From positions 434,001 to 498,000 of the forward strand of contig NZ_AP014631.1 in the NCBI RefSeq assembly GCF_000828855.1: a stretch of 64,000 nt of DNA, in the 5' to 3' direction. Source of the DNA: Metamycoplasma canadense. Lineage in GTDB: Bacteria > Bacillota_I > Bacilli_A > Mycoplasmatales > Metamycoplasmataceae. Under the pieces are notes generated by a model. The model searched no databases, had not been told where the DNA came from, and saw only the letters and a list, made by a program, of their open reading frames with translations. The translations under genes were made by a program, and so were the position numbers. This document shows positions 55,632 through 64,000 of the stretch, piece by piece; the stretch's first letter is position 1, and each line of letters begins with the position of its first letter.

Positions 55632-56647
55632 TGAATACATATTTTTGAAAGAAATATCGTATTAAGAAAACTGGTGAAGCATTAAGCATTTTAAATACTA
55701 GAACACCATTTTGGAAACCATTTATTTTAATGCTGCCCTCAATTTTAGTTTTATTATTTATGGTTATTATTCCATTTATACTTGTTATTATTGGATCATT
55801 TAGATTTAAAGTATCGTTTTCAGAATATGGATGATCAATCAAAAATTATTATAAGCCAAAAGGGATTCCTGTAGGTATATTTAACGATCCTAAATTTGTA
55901 ACTTCTATTGTTAACTCATTATTGTATGCAATTATCGCATTACCAATTGGTTTAACAATATCTATTTTAATAAGTTCTGCAATTACACTAGTTGTAAGAA
56001 GATATGCTCGTAATTTTTGACAAACAGTATTCTTTTTACCATACATGACTGGAGCTATAGCGGTATCTTTAACCTTTACTGCTTTATTTGGTAAAAGTGA
56101 AGAAGGAGCTATATTACCGATGCTTTATGGTGGAGGAAGATGGAATCCATTTATCATAATTTTAATTAGAGGTATTTGAGGAGGATTAGCATTTCAAGTT
56201 TTAATTTTAACAACTGCAATGCTATCTGTAAATCCAGATTTATATAAATCATCAGCTATTGATGGAGCTCCCGGATATAAACAATTCTTTAAAATAACTT
56301 TACCATCAATTCAAAGAACAATTTCATTCTTATTTACAATAGGGATAATAAATGGTATTAAAGTTTTCCCATTAGCTTTATATAATAATGATGCAACAAC
56401 TGCTATTTCAGAAAACGGTGGAACATTGTTAATTTACATTTTCCAAGCAGTTAAGTTTTCAGACGGTAGTTATGGAAGAGCTATGGCAGCATCTGTTGTA
56501 TTATTTATTTTAGGTGTTACAATTTCATTCACACTTAAAAAATCAGTTTCACAAATCTATAAACTAAAAATATTATTAGGAGAAAGAAATGCTATTAACA
56601 AGCTTAAAGTTGAGACACAAAAGAGAAAAATCAGCTTTAAAATCTAA
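55631..56647 (+). CDS. ABC importer permease subunit 1 (MalF/UgpA-like)
   Basis: A 338-residue membrane protein with six hydrophobic helices. The cytoplasmic EAA loop 'SSAIDGAPGYKQFFKITLPSI' contacts the ATPase. 'FKKWPFILMLPS'-type start is replaced by 'TPFWKPFILMLPSILVLLFM', typical of binding-protein-dependent permeases. One-base overlap with the ATPase gene (TAATG) and 59-base overlap with the second permease show translational coupling. Substrate is inferred from the operon, not from this protein. Confidence 0.9.
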
Positions 56648-57623
56648 GCAAGAGTTAATGAGTAAGCCATATACTACTACTAATGTATGGGGCAAACTAT
56701 TTTCTTGATCATTTAAAATTATAATCTTAACATTTTTTAGTTTTTTAGTAATTCTTCCATTTTATTTTATGATTGAACAATCATTAGTTGATCCAAGATT
56801 TTATACAGACCCCGGATTCAAAATTGCTTGATGACCATTTGAATATCAAAAATACTTAGCAGCTGGTAAAGAGTTTAAAGGTCTTTTGGGAACTAGTTTA
56901 CATTGATCAAACTTCTTAACTTCTATTAAAGAAGGGTATTTAGAATCATTAGTTTTTACTGCATCATATACAGCTATATCGGTTTTCGTTAGATTATTTT
57001 TTGTTGTTACTCTAGGATATGCTTTGTCAATGAAAAATTGAAGAGGAAAAAATATTTTCTTTGGTCTTCTATTATCATTAATGGTTATTCCAGAAATTAC
57101 TCTTATTTCTTTACAATATACACTAGTATCTAAAGCTGAATGAATTGGAGCTAAAAATCCATTAATTATTGTTGCAATGATAATACCTTTTGCTACATCA
57201 ATCTTTAATGCTTATATGTATAGAAATGCTTTTGAAGCCATTCCTAACTCAGTTAAAGAATCATCAATGTTAGATGGAGCAAGCGGCATTAAGTATTTCT
57301 TTAATGTTGCCTTTCCAATGGTTAAAGCAACCACGTGAACAGTTATTATTTTAACCGCTCTAGCTTCATGAAACTCATATACATGACCAGCATTACTATG
57401 AGATTCTGCACCTGGTAAAACAGCAGGTTACTATGCACCAATTAACTTATGATTATTTACTACTGGTAAATATGAAGTTGCTGAGGGTCAAACACAAACT
57501 ATTTTATCAGTAAGAATGGCTGCTACATTGCTAGCAATTATTCCTATGATTGTTGTTTACTTCATTCTAAGAAAAAGAATTATGGCTGCTATTTCAAGAC
57601 AAGGAAATGCAACAAAAGGATAA
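56589..57623 (+). CDS. ABC importer permease subunit 2 (MalG/UgpE-like)
   Basis: A 344-residue membrane protein with six helices. The EAA loop is 'KESSMLDGASGIKYFFNVAF', and 'TLGYALSMKNWRGKNIFFGLLLSLMVIPE' is the typical transmembrane core (quoted in part: 'LGYALSMKNWRGKN'). Start 56589 follows the strong site 'ttaggagaaaga' inside the end of the first permease gene; an ATG at 56658 is a shorter alternative. TGA codes for many Trp. It is followed 4 bases later by a tiny membrane protein gene. Confidence 0.9.
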
Positions 57624-57627
57624 GAAT

Positions 57628-57819
57628 ATGAATTATAAAAATTTTAGTGAATTAGCAAATAAAAATAAATCTAAAAGAATTGCTAAAAAAGTTGTAAATG
57701 CACTTGGAATTTTATTTGTTGTTATTGTTGGATTAGTAGCAGTAGGCTTTATAATTTATGGTTTAATAATAGGAGTTTCAAAAATCTTTACTCAAGATAC
57801 CTTAAATCTTTTTTCTTAA
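57628..57819 (+). CDS. Small single-span membrane protein at the end of the ABC operon
   Basis: A 63-residue protein with a basic N-terminus ('KNKSKRIAKKVVNALG') and a single transmembrane helix (~residues 28-51, 'ILFVVIVGLVAVGFIIYGLI'). ATG at 57628 follows 'aaaaggataagaat', 4 bases after the permease stop, so it is co-expressed with the importer. Not recognised. Its position suggests an accessory transporter subunit; this is inference. Confidence 0.65.
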   Translation: MNYKNFSELANKNKSKRIAKKVVNALGILFVVIVGLVAVGFIIYGLIIGVSKIFTQDTLNLFS

Positions 57820-57840
57820 AAAATCATATAAAATAAGCCA

Positions 57841-57875
57841 AAAAAAGTTGACTTATATTAAGCCAACTTTTTTAA
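57841..57875 (+). terminator. Terminator of the lipoprotein/ABC operon
   Basis: Stem 'aaaaaagttg'/'caactttttt' (57841-57850 with 57864-57873) before a T run. Confidence 0.85.
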
Positions 57876-57916
57876 TTTGCTTAAATTTGTATAAATTTAA
57901 TATAAAATATTAAATT

Positions 57917-60499
57917 ATGAAATTTTTAAAATTTAAATCAACAGAAATGAAAATTGCAGAGCATGTTTTAAGTAAAATAAATCAATTAGAACCAGCAATA
58001 GCTAAATTAACTGATGAAGAGCTAAAAAATAAAACTATTGAATTTAAAGAAAGAATTAAGCTAGGCGAAACTCAGGATGATATTCGTCCAGAGGTTTTTG
58101 CAGTTTCAAGAGAAGCAACAAAAAGAATATTAGGTAAGCGTCCTTATGATGTTCAAATGATCGGTGGTATTATTTTGGATCAAGGATCTGTTGCTGAGAT
58201 GAAAACAGGAGAAGGAAAGACTATTACTTCTATTGCTCCTGTTTATTTAAATGCATTAGCAGGGAATAGTGTTATTGTTTCAACTGTTAACGAATATTTA
58301 GCTGAACGTGATGCAGAAGAAATGGGACAAGTATTTAAATTTCTTGGTTTAAGTGTTGGGATTAATAAAGCTCAAATGCCTGCTAATTTAAAAAGAGAAG
58401 CTTATTCATGTGATGTTGTTTATTCGGTTCACTCAGAACTTGGTTTTGATTATTTGCGTGATAATATGGCTATGTCAAAAGAAGAAAAAGTTCAAAGAGG
58501 ACTTGATTATATTCTTTTAGACGAGGTTGATTCAATATTGATCGACGAAGCTAAAACACCTCTTATTATTTCGGGTGGCGATCAAGAAGAAAGCACAATG
58601 TATAAAATATCTGATTTATTTGTTAGAACATTAAATCATAATGATTATTTTATTGATGAAGAAACAAAATCAGTTTATTTAACAGATGAAGGTATTGAAA
58701 AAGCAAACAAATATTTTAATTTTAAAAATTTATATGATTTAGAAAATTCTGAATTAGTTCACCGCATTCAAAACTCTTTAAGAGCTCATAAAGTAATGAA
58801 ATTAGATGTTGAGTATATTGTTCGTAATGATAAAATCGAATTAGTTGATTCCTTTACTGGTCGTATTATGGAAGGTAGAGCTTATTCTGAGGGGTTACAA
58901 CAAGCAATTCAAGCAAAAGAAAGAGTTGAAATTGAATCAGAAACTAAAACTTTAGCTACAATTACATATCAAAACTTTTTTAGATTATTTAAAAAAATAA
59001 GTGGAATGACCGGTACTGCTAAAACAGAAGAAAAAGAATTTATCGATATTTATAATATGCGTGTTAATGTTGTTCCTACTAATAAGCCAATTGTTAGACT
59101 TGATGATAAGGATGAAATATATGTCGATATGCATTCGAAATGAAAAGCTGTTGTTAAAGAAGTAAAAAGAGCATACCAAAGAAAACAACCAATTCTAATT
59201 GGAACTGCACAGGTTGAAGATTCCGAAGTATTACATGAATATTTATTAGAAGAAGGTATTCCACATACAGTTTTAAATGCTAAACAAGATGCCTCAGAAG
59301 CAGAAATTATTTCAAGAGCAGGAGAAGCAGGAGCAGTAACAATTGCTACAAATATGGCTGGCCGTGGAACGGATATTAAACCAACCAAAGAAGCTATAAA
59401 AAATGGCGGTTTATATGTTTTAGGAACTGAAAAAGCAGAATCACGTCGTATTGATAATCAATTGAAGGGGCGTTCTGGACGCCAAGGAGATATCGGATAT
59501 ACAAAATTCTTTTTATCTTTAGATGATCAACTTATTTTAAGATTTTCATTACAAGATAAATGAAAAGAAATATTTAAGGAATACGGTTCAAATCCGATTC
59601 CTGGAGAACAAATTAGAGCAGCATTTTTAGCTGCTCAAAAGAAAATTGAAGGGTTTAATTACGATAGTCGTAAAAGCGTTTTAAATTTTGATGATGTTAT
59701 TAGACAACAAAGAGATTTAATTTATGAACAACGTGATCTTATTTTAAACAGAGATGATTTAGGCTCGATAATTCGTAAGATGTTTCAAGTCACAATTAAC
59801 CAAATTATAAATAATCCCTATTTCTTTAAGAAAAATGATTCTATGGATTTTGAAACATTAGTTAATTATTTAAATGATGGTTTTATGAGATTAACTGATT
59901 ATCAGTTTGAATTAAATGAGCTTAAAAAAATGGACAAAGAAGAGCTTTTTTCACATATTTTTTCAGTTTGAAATAAGCAATACGATATTTTAAGACAAAA
60001 TATGGTTGATAAATTTGGATTATCTTCTTTAGCAAACAGTGAAAGAAATATTATTTTAAAAGTATTTGATGAATCTTGACAAGAACATATTAATGTTATG
60101 GACAAATTGCGCCGTAGTACTCACTTAGTTCAATATGCTCAAAAAAATCCATACCAAATTTATACAAAATTAGGTTCAAAAAAATTTAAGGAATTAACAG
60201 ATAAAATAGCTATTGAATGCTCAGTTAATTTATTAAATAATTATGATGCACTCCCTTCATCTAATAGTCAGATTGAATTCCCATGACTAAATAATTCATT
60301 AGACACTAATAATTTAGAAAAAAGTCTTGAAAATTTAAATGATTTTATTAATTTTTTACTTGAAAATGAAAAAAGTAACCTAATAGCACAAAATAAAACC
60401 GACGAAGAAATAAATAAAATTTTAGAATCTAAAAAACAAGATATTTTAAAAGAATTTAAAATTAAACTTGAAACAGTTTTAGAAGAAAAAAATAAATAA
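57917..60499 (+). CDS. secA: Protein translocase ATPase SecA
   Basis: An 860-residue motor pushing preproteins through SecYEG; in this cell it also serves lipoprotein export. Walker A '[10 protein letters not shown]', DEAD-like '[17 protein letters not shown]', '[10 protein letters not shown]' and '[12 protein letters not shown]' are intact. The preprotein cross-linking domain and scaffold helix follow. The C-terminal Cys-rich zinc/SecB-binding tail is absent; the protein ends in a Lys/Glu-rich helix. TGA codes several Trp. No obvious Shine-Dalgarno upstream of 57917 ('atattaaattatg'). Confidence 0.97.
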
Positions 60500-60533
60500 A
60501 AACCAAGTTTTTAAATAAGATCTTGGTTTTTAT
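60498..60533. terminator. Terminator between secA and the Nudix gene
   Basis: Nine-base stem 'aaaccaag'-type (60499-60507 with 60522-60530) with T run; works for both converging genes. Confidence 0.75.
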
Positions 60534-60958
60534 TTATCATATTTTCAGTAATTATTAATATAAAAATCCACAGCTTTTTGTAAAATTTTTCGATTTGCAT
60601 CATGAGTAATTTTATTAATTAACGCATCATTAACTAAAACTCATTCAACAACATCAATTTCGCCAGGTCTATTTTTTAAATCAAAATTAATAGGTTTACC
60701 TAGGAAAAAAATTACTTCCTTTGAAATATTAAAAAACGGCGAGTAAACATTTTTTTCTCTAAAACCTTCAAGAATTTCTATATCAACATTTGTTTCTTCT
60801 TTTACTTCTCTTAAAGCTGTTTCAATTTCAGTTTCATTTTTTTCAACATGTCCTTTTGGGAATGTTCAATGCCCCGCTGTTTGTTGAACTAATAAAACAT
60901 ATAGTTTAGATTCAATATTTTTTAGAACAATAGCACCACAAGATTTTTCGTATTTCAT
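60530..60958 (-). CDS. Nudix hydrolase (MutT-like)
   Basis: A 142-residue Nudix protein. The Nudix box GX5EX7REUXEEXGU is present as 'GHVEKNETEIETALREVKEE' continuing 'TNVD' (Gly replaced by Asn near the end). N-terminal 'SCGAIVLKNIESKLYVLLVQ' and 'GHWTFPKGHVE' match Ap4A/dinucleotide-type hydrolases. Likely role is cleaning up nucleotide derivatives. It begins 3 bases after the stop of the membrane protein gene, giving a two-gene operon. Confidence 0.9.
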
Positions 60959-60960
60959 AA

Positions 60961-61470
60961 TTAAATTAATTTCCTTTTTTTAATAAAAATATTTATTGAT
61001 AATAAAGACATAAGATTAAGAATTATTATAGAATTTAAAACAATCATAGTTATTTTAATTGAATTAAATAGATTTAAATTTTTATTAGCACTTAAATTAA
61101 TTTTGTTTAATTCCTTATTTAATGAGTTAAATACTGAATTAAAAGTAAAAATTAATATTATAAACAAACCGGCTAATAATGTTAAAACGATTATTAAAAT
61201 AAATTCTGCTCTGAGTAATTTTTGGATCTTAAAATAACTTCTTTCTTTATATATTTTTAAAAAACTAAATGGAATAAGCACAAGAATAATTACAGATAAT
61301 ATACTTAAAATTATGAATAAAATAAATATATTTTTTGAGGTATTTTTTTTAAAAAAAGAAATAGCTATTAACTCAAAAATGATTATAAATAATGAAATAA
61401 TAGTTAATATAAAAAAAGTAAAAAAATTTTTTTTATTAATATTGTTTATTACCTTTTCTACTTTGTTCAT
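60961..61470 (-). CDS. Hypothetical four-helix membrane protein
   Basis: A 169-residue protein with four hydrophobic stretches (~residues 16-40, 46-70, 90-113, 138-160) and short polar loops. Composition is dominated by Ile, Leu, Asn, Lys. Not recognised. TATAAT just upstream of the start (within 61480-61490 on the minus strand, 'tatataataa') suggests a promoter, so it leads a two-gene operon with the Nudix gene. Confidence 0.65.
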   Translation of the reverse strand: MNKVEKVINNINKKNFFTFFILTIISLFIIIFELIAISFFKKNTSKNIFILFIILSILSVIILVLIPFSFLKIYKERSYFKIQKLLRAEFILIIVLTLLAGLFIILIFTFNSVFNSLNKELNKINLSANKNLNLFNSIKITMIVLNSIIILNLMSLLSINIFIKKRKLI

Positions 61471-61568
61471 ACTTTTATTATTATATACTTAAAAATAACG
61501 TTTTATTTTATTAAAATAAATAATACTAATAAAAAATGCTTTTGCATTCTTTAGAATGTTTAATTTGG

Positions 61569-61593
61569 TAAAATATATTTATATTTTAGGAGG
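61569..61593 (+). promoter_or_regulatory. dnaX promoter -10 and Shine-Dalgarno
   Basis: TAAAAT (61569-61574) about 25 bases before dnaX, then AGGAGG (61588-61593), an ideal ribosome site 6 bases from the ATG at 61600. Confidence 0.5.
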
Positions 61594-61599
61594 TATATA

Positions 61600-63585
61600 A
61601 TGTCGCTTGAAAAAAAATATTTAGCATTATACCGTCAATACCGCCCAAAAAAATTTGAAGATGTTTATGGACAAGAACATATAATAAATACACTTAAAAA
61701 TATTATTAGTGAAAATAAAATAACTCATGCATATTTATTTTGTGGGCCACATGGAAATGGCAAGACTTCAACGGCTAAAATTTTTGCGAATGCAATAAAT
61801 TGTTCTCATCGTACTTCTGAAAGTCCATGTAACAGCTGCATTGAAAACATTGATCAAAATATTGATATAATTGAGATTGACGCGGCTTCAAATACTGGAA
61901 TTGATGATATTAGAGAATTAAAAGAAAAAATAAAGCATTTGCCCACTGTCGGAAAATATAAAATATATATTATTGATGAAGTGCATATGCTTTCTAAAAG
62001 TGCTTTTAACGCTCTTTTAAAAACCTTAGAGGAACCTCCTAAACATGCAATTTTTATTTTAGCAACAACCGACCCACAAAAAATTCCATTGACAATTTTA
62101 AGTAGAGTGCAAAGATTTAATTTTAAAAAGATTGATAAGCATATATTAGTTAAACAACTTGCATATATTTTTGAAAAAGAAAATATTAAGGCTAGCAAAG
62201 ACGCAATCGAATTGTTAGTTACTTTAGGAAATGGTAGCTTTCGTGATACTTTAAGTATTGCTGATCAAATTGCCATTTATTGTGCAAATAAACAAATTGA
62301 AAAAGAGGATATTGAAAAACTATTTGGAATTGTTGATTTTGAAAATATATGATACATAGTAAAAGCTATATTTGAAAATCAACATAATTTAGTGATTGAA
62401 AAACTCAATTATTTAATTGATAATGGAGCTAGTGTTGAAAAAATTTCATTGCAAATTTTTAAAACTTTAAAAGATTATGCAATTTTAAAAAAGACAAATG
62501 ATTCAAACTTATTAGAATATGTTAAAAAAGAAAAATTAGACGAGTTAAAAATTGATGATGATAAATTATTTAAATATATTGAAATAATCCAAAATGCAAT
62601 AAAAGATTTACAAAATTCTGATATTCCTAAAGAAATTCTTGAACTTTATTTATTAAAAATGTCTTCATATAAAAACAAAGAAACAGAAATTTTTGTAAAA
62701 AATGAATATAAATTAGTAACTAATGAAGATAATATAATTTTAGAATCTGAAGCAACTGAAGAAGATTTTCAAATAGTTAATAATATTCCTGAAAAGGAAT
62801 TTAAAAATAGTAATCATAAACAATTCAATTCAATATTTAATTTGTCAAATATATCAAATTCAAATCCAATAAGAAATAATCAAGTTTTAAATGAAACCAA
62901 TAAAGAGTTAGATGATTTAGGAGTTAAAGAAGTTAATATTAATAATATACTTGAAAAAACATCTGAAATATTAATAGCTGAAACAACAAAAGAATACGAA
63001 AATGATGATTTATTAAATGAAATTATCACCTCTGAGTTTAATAGTGATTTAAATTTAGAAAAAACAGCACAGATTATTAAACCTGAATTAGATCAAGAAG
63101 ATGTTAATTCATTAGCATTTATTTATCAATATATAAAGAACGATTTATATGGTTATGGTAAAAAATCTAGCTTAGATTTAGATACGATGTATTATCACAT
63201 GATTAATCAAAGAATTAATAAACAATACGAATATTTAAAAGATTTATTATTCGGATTTAAGATTTTTTTAAGTTTGGAGAATTTAATAGTTTTTAAATCA
63301 GATGATATTTTAAAAATTCATCAATTTAATTTAAAAAGAAATGATGAAGATTTTATTGAGGCGATTAATAGCATATTTGATAGATATGTTAATGTTGTGG
63401 CAATTACAAAACCGCAAATTGATAAGGCAATAGAATATTGCAAGGCAAATTGAAAAAATAAAAAGAATGAGCAAATTCAAATGATTGAATTACCTAGTTT
63501 AGAAAAGTATAAAAACAAACTTGATCCAAATTATGAATATGCTAAAAAAATATTTGGTGATATTGTTAAAGAACCCAAAAAATAG
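61600..63585 (+). CDS. dnaX: DNA polymerase III subunits gamma/tau
   Basis: A 661-residue clamp loader. Walker A is 'FCGPHGNGKTSTA' (canonical GPRGTGKT has His and Asn substitutions), Cys zinc ligands lie in 'NCSHRTSESPCNSC', Walker B 'YIIDEVHMLSKSAF', sensor 1 'ATTDPQKIPLTILSR', and 'GNGSFRDTLSIADQ' follow. C-terminal Asn/Glu-rich region has no recognisable tau domains beyond ~residue 380. It starts the dnaX-ybaB-recR operon. Confidence 0.95.
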
Positions 63586-63597
63586 GAGATGAAAGAT

Positions 63598-63891
63598 ATG
63601 AATATAAATGAAATGTTAAAAAACGCTAAAAGAATTCAAGCAGAAATTGAAAAAGATGAAAAAATTATTGAAAAACAAGTTTTCGTTGTTGAAAAACAAG
63701 GTATTAAGGTGACGATGACTGGTGAAAGAAAAATAACAGAAATTATTATTAATGAAGCTTTAATTGACCCCGAAGATCCTGAATTAGTTCAAGATTTAGT
63801 TATGTTAGCTGTTAACGAAGTTCTAGAAGAAATAGCGACAGCATATGATAAAATTGGTGATAAATATTCAAATAGTGGGATGCCATTTTAA
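63598..63891 (+). CDS. ybaB: Nucleoid-associated protein YbaB/EbfC family
   Basis: A 97-residue DNA-binding protein. 'INEMLKNAKRIQAEIEKDEK', 'VTMTGERKITEIIINEALI' and 'DLVMLAVNEVLEE' match the tweezer-like EbfC family. The ATG at 63598 is spaced better from 'aggag' than the ATG at 63589. It overlaps recR by one base (TAATG). Confidence 0.92.
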   Translation: MNINEMLKNAKRIQAEIEKDEKIIEKQVFVVEKQGIKVTMTGERKITEIIINEALIDPEDPELVQDLVMLAVNEVLEEIATAYDKIGDKYSNSGMPF

Positions 63892-64000
63892 TGAATATTG
63901 AATTAAAAGAAAAAATAATTGAGGCACTAAATAAAATTCCTAGTGTTTCAAAAAGACAAGCAAATAGGATTATTACTTTCTTTTTAGAAAGCAATAAGGA
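63891..64000 (+). CDS. recR: Recombination protein RecR, N-terminal fragment
   Basis: 36 codons reaching the window edge. 'EALNKIPSVSKRQANRIITF' fits the RecR helix-hairpin-helix start (L-x-x-L-P-G-I-G-x-K-S-A-x-R), and the dnaX-ybaB-recR order is standard. Confidence 0.85.
   Translation, partial: MNIELKEKIIEALNKIPSVSKRQANRIITFFLESNK

Overview
The window is a mycoplasma chromosome segment. It is extremely A+T-rich, and UGA must be read as tryptophan (genetic code 4): almost every long gene only becomes continuous when in-frame TGA codons are translated as Trp, for example in arcA, secA, dnaE, valS and mnmG. An arginine deiminase of 410 residues with the catalytic Cys at 398, and no glycolytic genes other than one aldolase, suggest an arginine-fermenting species of the M. 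hominis/M. arginini group. The species was inferred from remembered ArcA sequences, not from a search.

Layout. 1-15176 (+) is a compact housekeeping run: end of a TrkA/KtrA-like protein, pepC, acpS, plsC, scpA-scpB-rluD-type pseudouridine synthase, gatC-gatA-gatB, a YihY/BrkB membrane protein, an ECF S component, a degenerate OppF-like ABC protein and valS. The last two share one reading frame with no stop between them. 15198-20910 (-) holds a stand-alone 5'-3' exonuclease, dnaE and an amino-acid permease. An isochorismatase-like gene and tRNA-Ser(CGA) follow. 21750-26375 is an accessory island: a decayed copy of a restriction-modification cassette, a repeat-containing surface lipoprotein behind a 15-A tract, and an intact copy of the cassette (methyltransferase plus PD-(D/E)XK nuclease). 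26426-34984 (-) holds rlmH, mnmG, and the nusA-ylxR-infB-rbfA operon preceded by tex. 35147-42470 holds tmcAL-like, proline iminopeptidase, LD-carboxypeptidase, a degenerate dnaI/dnaB pair, tRNA-Ser(GCT), a nuclease lipoprotein, a class II aldolase and rpoE. 42859-46953 (+) holds arcA, a decayed membrane gene, rpsB and tsf. An IS30-family element then sits between two copies of the tsf terminator, followed by a frameshifted dUTPase and tRNA-Leu(CAA). 49393-57819 (+) has an unknown membrane protein and a five/six-gene operon coding for two lipoproteins (a large P68/P80-like one and a thermonuclease) and an ABC importer. secA, a Nudix gene, an unknown membrane protein and dnaX-ybaB-recR finish the window.

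How the parts fit. The nuclease-ABC operon looks like a system for degrading extracellular nucleic acid and importing products, which suits an organism without de novo nucleotide synthesis. The arginine permease candidate and arcA are in the same window but are not adjacent. The RM island and IS show recent genome flux. The most unusual features are the stop-less ABC-ValS reading frame, the RM duplication around a probably phase-variable lipoprotein, the IS that duplicated a terminator hairpin, the dut frameshift, and a group of genes that end with TGA immediately before TAA/TAG.
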